Shown here: in pieces, positions 1 through 7,673 of the stretch
How positions within the stretch are numbered: the stretch's first letter is position 1
How the letters are laid out: each line of letters starts with the position of its first letter
Assembly (NCBI RefSeq): GCF_002374315.1
Contig: NZ_NWUX01000034.1
Span: forward strand, 1-35,768
Length of the DNA: 35,768 bases
From: Vreelandella nigrificans
GTDB taxonomy: Bacteria; Pseudomonadota; Gammaproteobacteria; Pseudomonadales; Halomonadaceae
Reading direction: 5' to 3'
Made by a program: the position numbers and the translations under genes
Notes under the pieces: generated by a model
What the model was told of the DNA's origin: nothing
The model's input: only the letters and a program-made list of their open reading frames with translations
The model's database searches: none

Positions 1-43
1 GGCGCCTAATACGATTGTCATAAGTCGCTTCCGTCGTCAGGGG

Positions 44-1540
44 TCAGTGCGTGGCAGCGTTCATACGCGCACGCTTTATTAACGGTGTAATGATCGTGAC
101 TGCCAGTAGCAGTGCTGCGATGGCAAGCAGGGTGGCGCTGATTGGGCGGGTAAAGAAAATAGAAATATCGCCTTGAGACATCGATAACGTGCGGCGCAGC
201 TCGCTTTCTGCAATGGGGCCAAGCACCAAGCCGAGAATGATCGATACCAGCGGGAATTTTAGCTTTTCCAGTAGATAACCAAGTACGCCAAAGCCTAGCA
301 TCAGCCACACATCAAACATTGAGTTACGCACTGAGTAAGTGCCTACGATGCAGCACATAATGATGATTGGGCCGAGTGCCGAGTAGGGTACGTTCAAAAG
401 CTTGGTGAATAGGGTGATAAAGGGCTTTGAGAACAGCAGAATCATAAAGTTGACGATAAACAGGCCTGCGAACACTGCATAGATCAGGCTGCTATGGGTC
501 ATCATAAACATAGGCCCAGGCTGCAGGCCGTGCATGATAAAAGCACCCAAAATCACCGCTGTGGTGCCGCTACCTGGAATGCCGAGGGCAAACAGCGGCA
601 CTAAGGCGCCCATGGCAGCAGCGTTATTAGCTGATTCTGGAGCGGCAATGCCTTCCGGTGCTCCTTTGCCAAATTTCTCGGGATGCTTGGACCAGCGCAC
701 TGTTTCGCTATAGCTCACCATAGCGGCGGTACTGGCACCAATACCTGGCAGAATGCCAATGATCACACCGATAATAGAGGAGCGCGCCAGCGTGTTGCCG
801 ATCTGACGCAAAATCGGCAGGTCAAAAATTTTAACTTTAACCTTCTTTAGCGGTTGATGAGTATCTTGGTCGAGCGAGCGCTTCATGACCTCCGAAATGG
901 CGAAGAGGCCCACGATCATTGGGATCAGCCCCACCCCCTCCATAAGGTTGAGGTTATCAAACGTGTAGCGGCTGGTGCCTGTGAGTGGGTCGATGCCGAT
1001 GGTGGCAATAAATAGTCCCAGGGTGGCTCCAATCAGGCCATAGATGAGTCGGCCGCCCAGCGATGCCACCACCGTAAGGCCCAGTACCGCTAAGGCAAAA
1101 TACTCCGGAGAAGAGAATCTCAACGCTAATTTGGCCAGCATGGGGGTAAAGATAATCAGGGCGACCGTACCCACCAAGCCGCCAATCGCAGAGCTAAGTA
1201 CACCAATGCCCAGTGCTTTACCTGCCTGACCCTGTTGGGTCATCGGGTAACCGTCAAAAGCGGTCATGACTGCTTCTGGAGTGCCGGGCGCGCGGTAGAG
1301 AATGGCGGTAATCAAACCAGAAAAAACGGTTGCACCATAAATGGCGGTTAACAGCATAAAAGCGGTAGTGGAGTCCATGCCGTAGGTGACAGGCAGCAGG
1401 ATAACCACCAGAATAACGCCGCTGATACCGGGTAGTGCACCGCCGATAAAACCGATAAATACCGCAGAGGTTAGTAGTAGCAGGTTGAGTGGCTGCATCA
1501 CCACCGCCAGCCCGCCTAGAAAATGCTCTAGCATCGTCAA
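44..1540 (-). CDS. tctA: Tripartite tricarboxylate transporter, large permease (TctA family)
   Basis: This is the large membrane subunit of a TTT secondary transporter, which moves a carboxylate captured by a periplasmic TctC protein across the inner membrane. The 498-aa length is normal for the family. It is hydrophobic throughout, with the TctA glycine/proline motif GGALPGISG at residues 33-41, a second GILPGIGAS copy near residue 265, and the conserved LGIPGSGTTAV stretch near residue 320. It lies 52 bp downstream of tctB in the same orientation and is the last gene of this operon inside the window. The family is clear. The substrate is not: TTT systems carry citrate, tartrate, terephthalate, sugar acids and others. 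Confidence 0.95.
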   Translation of the reverse strand: MTMLEHFLGGLAVVMQPLNLLLLTSAVFIGFIGGALPGISGVILVVILLPVTYGMDSTTAFMLLTAIYGATVFSGLITAILYRAPGTPEAVMTAFDGYPMTQQGQAGKALGIGVLSSAIGGLVGTVALIIFTPMLAKLALRFSSPEYFALAVLGLTVVASLGGRLIYGLIGATLGLFIATIGIDPLTGTSRYTFDNLNLMEGVGLIPMIVGLFAISEVMKRSLDQDTHQPLKKVKVKIFDLPILRQIGNTLARSSIIGVIIGILPGIGASTAAMVSYSETVRWSKHPEKFGKGAPEGIAAPESANNAAAMGALVPLFALGIPGSGTTAVILGAFIMHGLQPGPMFMMTHSSLIYAVFAGLFIVNFMILLFSKPFITLFTKLLNVPYSALGPIIIMCCIVGTYSVRNSMFDVWLMLGFGVLGYLLEKLKFPLVSIILGLVLGPIAESELRRTLSMSQGDISIFFTRPISATLLAIAALLLAVTIITPLIKRARMNAATH

Positions 1541-1592
1541 CTCCTGAAGAGAAAGCAGTCGCGGTTATTAGGGGGTGCCAGAAAGAGGTATC

Positions 1593-2081
1593 TCATAAGG
1601 GAATGCCCAGCAGCGTGACGAAGACACCCTGCATAAGCAGCGTGGCCACCACCAAGGTGATAAGAATCGTGCGCCAAGAGCGTGCGCCCAGCAGTAAGGT
1701 ACACACCAACGTGAACGCAATACTGGCGAATAAAAAGCCAACTTCACTTATCAACCAGGTGTAGATAAGGGTGGCGGCTATCAACCACCAATGCCGCGTA
1801 GACGCGAATGTGAAACGTTGAGTGGCGACTGAACCGCTCGGGGGGTGGGAGAGTGCTGCTAGTTCATCGTCGTAAGTGGTGCCTCGTCGTGCATCACGCC
1901 AAGTGATCAATAGCAGCGCGCTACCCAGCCCTAGAAGTGCAATGATTAAGGTTAGAGGCCATACCCGTGGGCCAATAAAAGTCGAAACTTCCGCGGAGCT
2001 GGGAAACTGCAGCGTGGGTACCAAGCTGATCAGTGCTAGCAACACAACTGCGAGCGCGAAAAGAGAAATCCTGGCGAGCAT
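1593..2081 (-). CDS. tctB: Tripartite tricarboxylate transporter, small permease (TctB family)
   Basis: This is the small membrane subunit that partners TctA. The product is 162 aa with about four hydrophobic segments and no enzymatic motif, as usual for TctB. The reading frame is open further upstream, but the ATG at 2081 (MLARISLFAL) begins directly with the first membrane helix and has a GGGG stretch about 8 nt before it. The upstream extension would run into a hairpin region. Family assignment rests on size, topology and its position between tctC and tctA, because TctB sequences are poorly conserved. Confidence 0.85.
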   Translation of the reverse strand: MLARISLFALAVVLLALISLVPTLQFPSSAEVSTFIGPRVWPLTLIIALLGLGSALLLITWRDARRGTTYDDELAALSHPPSGSVATQRFTFASTRHWWLIAATLIYTWLISEVGFLFASIAFTLVCTLLLGARSWRTILITLVVATLLMQGVFVTLLGIPL

Positions 2082-2102
2082 GATAAACCCCGAAGGGAAG
2101 GT

Positions 2103-2135
2103 GGCAGAGGCTGCCTGATAACAGAAGCCCCTGCC
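2103..2135 (-). other. Inverted repeat just upstream of tctB
   Basis: GGCAGAGGCT (2103-2112) pairs with AGCCCCTGCC (2126-2135), with one G-U type mismatch. It lies in the tctC-tctB gap beside a second, stronger hairpin. No T-run follows it, so it is more likely an RNA stability or processing structure than a terminator. Confidence 0.4.
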
Positions 2136-2147
2136 AGTGAGTATCAA

Positions 2148-2174
2148 AAGGCAAGCAAGTTATTTACTTGCCTT
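2148..2174 (-). terminator. Intercistronic hairpin after tctC
   Basis: Read on the minus strand, AAGGCAAG (2174-2167) pairs perfectly with CTTGCCTT (2155-2148), and the right arm runs into two more Ts. It sits between the binding-protein gene and the two membrane genes. A leaky terminator or 3' stabilising hairpin here would make much more binding protein than permease, a common arrangement. That role is inferred from position and structure. Confidence 0.55.
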
Positions 2175-2196
2175 CACATAGTGCTTTATTGACTAT

Positions 2197-3180
2197 TTAT
2201 TGTTCGTTACTTAGCAGCCGCGAATAGAGCTCATAATTGTTCTCAAGGCGCTGGCGATATTCACCACTATCCATCCATCCGTCGCGGTAGGTTAGGTTCA
2301 CGCGCTCAGCGTATGTTTGGTACTCTTCTGAGTCATAAACTTCTTTGAACGCTGCTTCGATGCGTTGAAGAATGGGGGCCGGCGTATCGGCGTGAACAAA
2401 AATCGCTCGATCATTACCGTCGGTAAGATCCCACTCGTACTCGACAGTGGTGGGAACATCCGGGTAGTCGGCCAAGCGCTCATCGCTGAACACCAAAATA
2501 GGCATCATCTGGCCCGCTTCTATATAGCTCAGCAGCGGGCTAAGTGATGTAGTGGTAGCGTCTATGTTGTTACCTAGAACGTTCGCTGTGGCATTGCCGG
2601 TGCTGTCGTAAGGAATAAAGCTCATATCCAGACCAGAGGCGTCGCGCAAGGAAAGAAAGGCGACATGGTCAGGGCTAGCGGTGTGAGTGCCACCCACTGT
2701 TACCTTTCCTGGATTGGCTTGGGCATACTCCATGAAGGATTCAAAATCCGGATAGCGGTTTGGATTAACAAACAGTGCCATCACATCGGACTGCATACGC
2801 GCCACGGGTGTGAGCTGGTCTAAGCCGATTGGGTTTTGCCCGGCGGCCAATGATGTCACCAGGGTAGTGGAAGCGAAATCAAGAGTGTGCCCGTCCGGTG
2901 CGCCGTTTGCGGTGCGCTGGTGAGCCAGGGCGCCGGATGCTGAAGGCAGGTTGACCACCGTGATACGAGCGCCACCCAGGGCTTCTTCAAACATTGGGCG
3001 TACCACCCGAGCAAAGTTATCCGTACCGCCACCGGCCCCTGCTGCTACCAGGAACTGGATAGGTTTAGTCGGGTAATCTGCTGCATCGTCAGCGTTGACT
3101 GCAGTTGCGAAGCTAACCAAAGTGACGCTGATAGTGGCCATTTTGAGGGTGTTCTTAGTGAGCAAGAGCTTGGTAAACAT
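2197..3180 (-). CDS. tctC: TTT transporter periplasmic binding protein (TctC/Bug family)
   Basis: The 327-aa product has a signal peptide of about 30 residues (positively charged start, hydrophobic core, cleavage after VNA). This is followed by the Bug-family opening YPTKPIQFLVAAGAGGGTDN, in which the AGGGTD segment contributes to the binding pocket for a ligand carboxylate. It delivers a carboxylated ligand to TctAB. It lies 52 bp after the oxidoreductase gene and 115 bp before tctB, the latter gap holding hairpins. The ligand cannot be read from the sequence; the linked oxidoreductase suggests a hydroxy acid or sugar acid. Confidence 0.93.
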   Translation of the reverse strand: MFTKLLLTKNTLKMATISVTLVSFATAVNADDAADYPTKPIQFLVAAGAGGGTDNFARVVRPMFEEALGGARITVVNLPSASGALAHQRTANGAPDGHTLDFASTTLVTSLAAGQNPIGLDQLTPVARMQSDVMALFVNPNRYPDFESFMEYAQANPGKVTVGGTHTASPDHVAFLSLRDASGLDMSFIPYDSTGNATANVLGNNIDATTTSLSPLLSYIEAGQMMPILVFSDERLADYPDVPTTVEYEWDLTDGNDRAIFVHADTPAPILQRIEAAFKEVYDSEEYQTYAERVNLTYRDGWMDSGEYRQRLENNYELYSRLLSNEQ

Positions 3181-3232
3181 AGTGCTTCTCCAATCTAATT
3201 GTTATTGCTTTTCTTATCCCCGCGAAGAAGGA

Positions 3233-4657
3233 TTAGTCATGCGTGCTAACGACAGTGGCTTCGGGGGCTGATATATCCAGTTTGAACAACTGGTCCTGTT
3301 TTTCGCGTAGCCGCTTTAAAGTAGATTCAGGCAACGCAACATCCGCTAAGGTGATCGGTTGGTTCGGTGCAATATCGCGAATCACGTCAGCACCTGGAAG
3401 CAGATAAAACGGTACTTTTTCAGTTGATGATAGCGGCGCGGCGGGGTGAATCTCCGGGCACAAGCCCTCGATATGCCGATGGTGGCCGCGCATTGCTAAC
3501 TGTTGGCCTGCCTTAATCGGCTGTGTGGCGCGCGCGGTGAGATCAAATTGAGGCGTCGTGGCATGTCCACCGCCGGAGGTTTGGCCATTAATGACCACAT
3601 CCAATAGCGAAATCGGTGCTTCCAAACCAAGCAGGTGGCGGGGTAGGTAAATCATCGCGCTATTGCCGCTGCGGCTTAATACATGGCCTTTATCCCGCAG
3701 CAGGCCCCATACATGGGGATCTTCACAGCGCACCACCACAAAGACCCCCCCAGCAAAGCTAAGCTCATCTGGGCGACGTAGGCAGTTAAATACTTCCAAG
3801 CGCTCAAGCCCCTGCAGTACGCCGCCTTGAGCCTGAAGATCCAGCAGTGTGGGTACTTCTGCTGTGCGCAGTACCATGGCGTGAAATTCAGGTAGGTCTG
3901 GGCTTAATCCAGTGGCATTAGCCACGTTGACCATTTCGCACAGGTCGGGCACCGAAATTTGTGGGATTGCAGCGAGTAGCTTGCTGCGGGCCTCCACCAC
4001 CTCACGCTCACGTCCTGTTGGCAACTCCCACAGCTCGTTTAAACCGGGGGCCAAAAACTCAATGCCATTACAGGTAACGGTGCTGTTTGCTTCATCCCAG
4101 ATGAAGTCATATTCGCTACTTTTACCTGCTGCAATAATTTCAAAACCCAGGGTTTTGGCCCAGGTGAGCAGGCCAATTAGCAGGCTAGGCTGGTCGCCAT
4201 CTAAAGGTGTGAATAAGCAACCCTGTTGATAGGCCAAACGAGTCAAATAGGGGCCGACCACCGATTCGGTCTCTTTAGTGGCGATGCCAACGTGCTTACC
4301 TGCGAGCAGGGCGGCTTCTGCATAGCGTGCCCCTACATCAGGAATGCCGGTGGACTCCACTAAAATATCGAAGGGCAGTGCTTGGATAGTTTCAAAGGCA
4401 ACCGTGGCGATAAACAGCCCTTTTTGCCAAGCTTTTTCAGCATCACTTTGAGAATGGCATACCATTATTTGATCGTTAGGGATGCCTGCATGACGCAGCG
4501 CTTCAGCTGCTTTTTCAGGATTTATGTCGATTGCGATACGCGCTGATAGTTTTTCCATCTGCCGTGCTTGGCGCAATACACCGCGGCCAAAGTCGCCAGC
4601 GCCCGCTATACAGGCCTCAACCACCTTGCCTTTTTCAAAATGTTGTAAGTAGTTCAT
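3233..4657 (-). CDS. SAF-domain NAD(P)-dependent oxidoreductase, homoserine-dehydrogenase-like
   Basis: The product is about 474 aa. The N-terminal Rossmann fold carries GAGDFG at residues 19-24, then a homoserine dehydrogenase-like middle region. A C-terminal SAF domain covers roughly the last 100 residues (PIKAGQQLAMRG, later QPITLADV). The architecture matches the group usually labelled predicted homoserine dehydrogenase (COG4091). Such proteins are often linked to sugar-acid catabolism rather than threonine synthesis. I chose the ATG at 4657; a GTG in frame at 4702 would add 15 residues, and neither start has a well-placed ribosome site. It is the first gene of the TTT operon and is divergent from a GntR regulator, so an oxidation or isomerisation step on the imported acid is the natural guess. 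Confidence 0.85.
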   Translation of the reverse strand: MNYLQHFEKGKVVEACIAGAGDFGRGVLRQARQMEKLSARIAIDINPEKAAEALRHAGIPNDQIMVCHSQSDAEKAWQKGLFIATVAFETIQALPFDILVESTGIPDVGARYAEAALLAGKHVGIATKETESVVGPYLTRLAYQQGCLFTPLDGDQPSLLIGLLTWAKTLGFEIIAAGKSSEYDFIWDEANSTVTCNGIEFLAPGLNELWELPTGREREVVEARSKLLAAIPQISVPDLCEMVNVANATGLSPDLPEFHAMVLRTAEVPTLLDLQAQGGVLQGLERLEVFNCLRRPDELSFAGGVFVVVRCEDPHVWGLLRDKGHVLSRSGNSAMIYLPRHLLGLEAPISLLDVVINGQTSGGGHATTPQFDLTARATQPIKAGQQLAMRGHHRHIEGLCPEIHPAAPLSSTEKVPFYLLPGADVIRDIAPNQPITLADVALPESTLKRLREKQDQLFKLDISAPEATVVSTHD

Positions 4658-4762
4658 AGGGTGTGGGGTTTCCCTTTTCTGGTCAGACTGCTGCGATGAC
4701 ACTTTGTGCCGTCATGTTGCTAACGAGGTGAGCTTTTTAGTGATCGTATGTATGGAATGTAG

Positions 4763-4772
4763 TGGTATACCA
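4763..4772. promoter_or_regulatory. Probable GntR/FCD operator, copy 1
   Basis: TGGTATACCA is a perfect 10-bp palindrome of the type bound by FCD-domain GntR regulators. It lies about 105 bp upstream of the oxidoreductase start, in the promoter zone of the TTT operon. Confidence 0.6.
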
Positions 4773-4805
4773 TTTTTAGGGTCAATTGGTAGGCGTTAAT
4801 ACTTT

Positions 4806-4819
4806 GGTATTGAAATACC
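4806..4819. promoter_or_regulatory. Probable GntR/FCD operator, copy 2
   Basis: GGTATT-GA-AATACC is a perfect inverted repeat with a 2-bp spacer. It shares the GGTAT half-site with the other two copies in this gap and is separated from copy 1 by 33 bp. Confidence 0.55.
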
Positions 4820-4898
4820 TCATTTTGTATTTATGATGTTGATAAATATGGATTTAAAAAATAACAATTTTGACGATATTTGTTTGAAAGGATTTTTT

Positions 4899-4908
4899 TG
4901 GTATGCCA
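4899..4908. promoter_or_regulatory. Probable GntR/FCD operator, copy 3, over the regulator's start codon
   Basis: TGGTATGCCA matches copy 1 with a single change. It overlaps the ATG at 4903, so the regulator would block its own gene at or near the translation start region. This also raises the chance that the true start is the ATG at 4936. Confidence 0.5.
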
Positions 4909-5607
4909 TTCTTGGCGCTCACTTACTATGTGAATATGCCAATGGAAGAAGTCACCCAGCCAAATCAGCCTGGACTTGTGGAGAAAGTCGCGAATTATCT
5001 GCGTGAACATATCGTGATGGATCATTTTCAGCCTGGTCAACGTTTGCCTGAGCGAACATTGGCGGTTGAACTGCAAGTATCACGTACCCCTTTGCGGGAG
5101 GCGCTGAAGATTCTTGCTGCGGAAGGGCTGGTGGTGATATCACCAAACCGTGGTGCCGTGGTGGCGGATGTAAGCCCCGCCGATATGAAAGAGAAGGCGT
5201 ATGTCTTAAGTGTGCTTGAACAGGCTGCAGCAGAACTAACGTGCGCCAACGCCAGCGATGACGATATTGCGGAGTTGCAAGCGCTTCATTATGAAATGAA
5301 GGCTGCTTTCTTAAGGCGCGATCGTCAGAACTACTTTCGTTTAAACCAAGATATCCACAACCGGATCGTGGCGCTTTCTGGCAATACCACGCTGATTGAT
5401 ATGCACGCTAATCTGAGTCGCCAGCTTTATCGCGTTCGTTACCTTTCAAATCAAAAAAATGAAAAGTGGGCAACGGCAATGGAAGAGCACGAGGCTATTA
5501 TGGTGGCCTTAGAAGCTCGGGATGGAGAACGCGTAGGACGGGAACTGCGCAACCACCTGGGTAAAACATGGATAAAATATGCTAACGGGGATATTAAGCA
5601 GTGCTGA
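4903..5607 (+). CDS. GntR family regulator, FCD subfamily
   Basis: The 234-aa product has an N-terminal winged helix (about residues 25-85, with the recognition-helix segment SRTPLREALKILAAEGLV). A C-terminal all-helical FCD ligand domain follows, with the metal-site residues in RLNQDIHNRIV and EEHEAIMVALE. FCD regulators usually bind a small organic acid and repress the adjacent operon. The start at 4903 has GAAAGGA 10 nt upstream; the alternative ATG at 4936 begins MPMEEVTQ and lacks a good ribosome site. It is divergent from the TTT operon, and three matching palindromes in the gap make it the likely local regulator and autoregulator. Confidence 0.93.
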   Translation: MPFLALTYYVNMPMEEVTQPNQPGLVEKVANYLREHIVMDHFQPGQRLPERTLAVELQVSRTPLREALKILAAEGLVVISPNRGAVVADVSPADMKEKAYVLSVLEQAAAELTCANASDDDIAELQALHYEMKAAFLRRDRQNYFRLNQDIHNRIVALSGNTTLIDMHANLSRQLYRVRYLSNQKNEKWATAMEEHEAIMVALEARDGERVGRELRNHLGKTWIKYANGDIKQC

Positions 5608-5671
5608 TAGCGTCGCTCTTTTAAAATGGTTTGGCTACGATAGAGAGTCAGCTTTCAAAAAGAGATAGACC

Positions 5672-6577
5672 ATGACGGCCACCCTTGAGCAGCGTGCTCT
5701 GAAAATATCTATTCTGGTAACCTTGGGCGTCTCTACCCTGGGGATTGTCTTCGGCCTCTTATCCGGTTCTCGTTCCGTTCTCTTCGATGGCGTCTTCTCC
5801 ACCATTGATGCCGCCATGTCGGGGCTGGCGCTGGTGGTCGCACGTTTGGTGGTGCGTGAAGCCAGCCAACGTTTCCAGCATGGCTATTGGCACCTTGAAC
5901 CGCTGGTAGCAGGCCTGAATGGCAGCATTTTGCTACTGCTGTGTTTTTACGCGTTCTTGAACGCTGTGCAGGGGTTAATGGATGGTGGTAATGAACTCGC
6001 TTTTGGTATCGCCATTCTTTATGCCATCGTAGTAACAGCAGTATGTACTGCTATGGCATTGTATCAGCGAAAACTGAATCGCCAGGTTGGTTCGGAACTG
6101 GTGCGCATTGATATGCATGGCTGGGTGATGGCAGCATCAATTACCGCTGCACTGCTGCTGGCCTTTGCTGTTGCATTGGTGATGGAAAGAACCAGCTATG
6201 CCTACCTCACGCCTTATGTCGACTCTTTCCTACTAGCGATACTGACACTCTGCCTGCTCCCCGTTCCTATCGGTATTGTGCGGCGTGCGTTGCGGGATAT
6301 TTTTCTTATCGCCCCCAGCGCTTTGGATAGCGAGGTCCATGCGGCAATGGTGCCTGTGATGCAGCGAGACGGTGTGCTTTCCTACACCAGCCATGTGGCC
6401 AAAAGCGGGCGTGGTTATTTCATTGAAATCCATATTGTTACAACGCCTGATTTTGCCAGTGATAAAGGTGTTGCGGAGCTGGATGATATTCGTGGGCAGA
6501 TCTCCCAGGGAATCTCCGTAGCCCCCGAACTCTGTTGGTTTACCGTTGCATTCACGGCTGATACCCGCTGGGCTTAA
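5672..6577 (+). CDS. Cation diffusion facilitator (CDF) family transporter
   Basis: The 301-aa product is an inner-membrane protein with five to six helices and a C-terminal cytoplasmic ferredoxin-like domain (about residues 215-300), the CDF layout for divalent metal/proton exchange. The metal site in helix 2 is only partly canonical. D39 and D46 stand where the usual D-x2-H-x3-D lies, but the middle position is F42. Helix 5 has D147 and H149 but no following aspartate. This matches the divergent COG3965-like branch rather than ZitB or YiiP. It follows the GntR gene by 64 bp on the same strand, with no evident functional link. The metal is unknown. Confidence 0.88.
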   Translation: MTATLEQRALKISILVTLGVSTLGIVFGLLSGSRSVLFDGVFSTIDAAMSGLALVVARLVVREASQRFQHGYWHLEPLVAGLNGSILLLLCFYAFLNAVQGLMDGGNELAFGIAILYAIVVTAVCTAMALYQRKLNRQVGSELVRIDMHGWVMAASITAALLLAFAVALVMERTSYAYLTPYVDSFLLAILTLCLLPVPIGIVRRALRDIFLIAPSALDSEVHAAMVPVMQRDGVLSYTSHVAKSGRGYFIEIHIVTTPDFASDKGVAELDDIRGQISQGISVAPELCWFTVAFTADTRWA

Positions 6578-6658
6578 CGTTCATTCGCGCAATAGCATGG
6601 TGTTCATCATACTGATAAGGTAAAACGACCTAACAACTCACTCATGGATGATAATGCA

Positions 6659-6988
6659 ATGAAATATTCTTACCTGAGCTTGGCTAGCGTATTGGTTTCA
6701 TTACTACTGGTAGGCTGTACCACGGCTTCTACACATAGTAATGACCCGCAGGATAATTACCCACAGGCTGACTATCGTTGTGATGATGGTACGGAGTTCA
6801 CCGTTATTTTCGATCAGCAGGAAGATGCCGCGCTGGTTATGATTAATGGCGACACACTACGCTTGGAGAGCCAGCGCCCAGCCTCTGGTATGTGGTATGC
6901 CACACCAACACATGAGTTCCGCGGAAAGGGCGATGAAGCCACTTGGACGGTAGGGCGTCGCGTGCCCTCTGAGTGTAAAGTCATCTAG
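6659..6988 (+). CDS. mliC: MliC-like lysozyme-inhibitor lipoprotein
   Basis: The product is about 109 aa. It starts with a lipoprotein signal peptide ending in the lipobox LLVGC, with C20 as the acylated residue, so it is anchored in the outer or inner membrane facing the periplasm. The mature part has the MliC/YdhA (PF09864) pattern: YRCDDG with a cysteine, then SGMWYATPTHEFRGKGDEATW, then a late cysteine (SEC) to form the disulfide. Members bind the active site of c-type lysozyme. The ATG at 6659 is preferred to the one at 6644 because it places a lysine directly before the hydrophobic core. It appears to be a single-gene unit. Confidence 0.85.
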   Translation: MKYSYLSLASVLVSLLLVGCTTASTHSNDPQDNYPQADYRCDDGTEFTVIFDQQEDAALVMINGDTLRLESQRPASGMWYATPTHEFRGKGDEATWTVGRRVPSECKVI

Positions 6989-7200
6989 AAAGCAGTCTAG
7001 GCTGTTAACGGCGCGCTTGAGGTTAAGCCGGAATAACTGCGTTATTGAGGGTGGCTGGGTCGATACCTGCTGTTAAATAGTACAACGCTGCGGGTGGCGT
7101 TGTGAGCGCACCTTTGGTATGCAAAAGGCCAAGACCGGTACGGTTGTGCTGGTCTCTTTAACTCTTCTTAATTAGAGTTGCCCGAAATTTTATGGGTGAC

Positions 7201-7578
7201 CTATTTGTGCGCCGACGAGGGCTCTGGCCGGGTAGCCAGCCAAAGTGCAATCAGCATTAGTAGGGCTACCACTGCCCCGCTTAACCAGCCAGGCCCGAGT
7301 GACCAAACAGTGATTATCGCACTCAACGCTATCGTGCAAACGGCAAAAATCTTAGCGCGCTTGGGTATGGCGCGCTCTTGTTCCCAGTTAACCAGTAGGG
7401 GGCCGACATAGTGACGGGAGCGGATCCAAACCTCGAAGCGCGGCGAACCCCTGGAGGCGCAGTAAACCGCCATTAGCATAAACACGGTGGTAGGCAGCAG
7501 GGGTAGAAAAATGCCTAGTACTCCGATGCTAAAACTCAACCCTGCCAAGCCCACCCAAAGAATACGTATCAGCGTCAT
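7201..7578 (-). CDS. ybaN: YbaN-like inner membrane protein (DUF454)
   Basis: The 125-aa product has the DUF454 pattern: an N-terminal helix pair with GVLGIFLPLLPTTVFML, then the soluble loop CASRGSPRFEVWIRSRHYVGPLLVNWEQERAIP, then two more helices. The family has no agreed function. It lies 95 bp downstream of hasF in the same orientation. It could be read through from the has operon, but it is a widespread housekeeping-type gene and nothing else ties it to heme. Confidence 0.9.
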   Translation of the reverse strand: MTLIRILWVGLAGLSFSIGVLGIFLPLLPTTVFMLMAVYCASRGSPRFEVWIRSRHYVGPLLVNWEQERAIPKRAKIFAVCTIALSAIITVWSLGPGWLSGAVVALLMLIALWLATRPEPSSAHK

Positions 7579-7673
7579 CTAGTCACATTCCTATGGGCCT
7601 TATCTCTGCACTTAAGTTATAAACGGTTGTGAATGGAAATTACCTCATTATGCTGGTGAGTTTTAGGTTACTA

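Noticed and set aside
1..43. Left edge of the window
   Set aside because: It holds only sequence downstream of the tctA stop. No start, stem or motif is visible.
7160..7180. Small inverted repeat AACTCT/AGAGTT in the mliC-ybaN gap
   Set aside because: The stem is short and AT-rich without a T-run, so it does not support a terminator call. The rest of the 212-bp gap shows nothing else.
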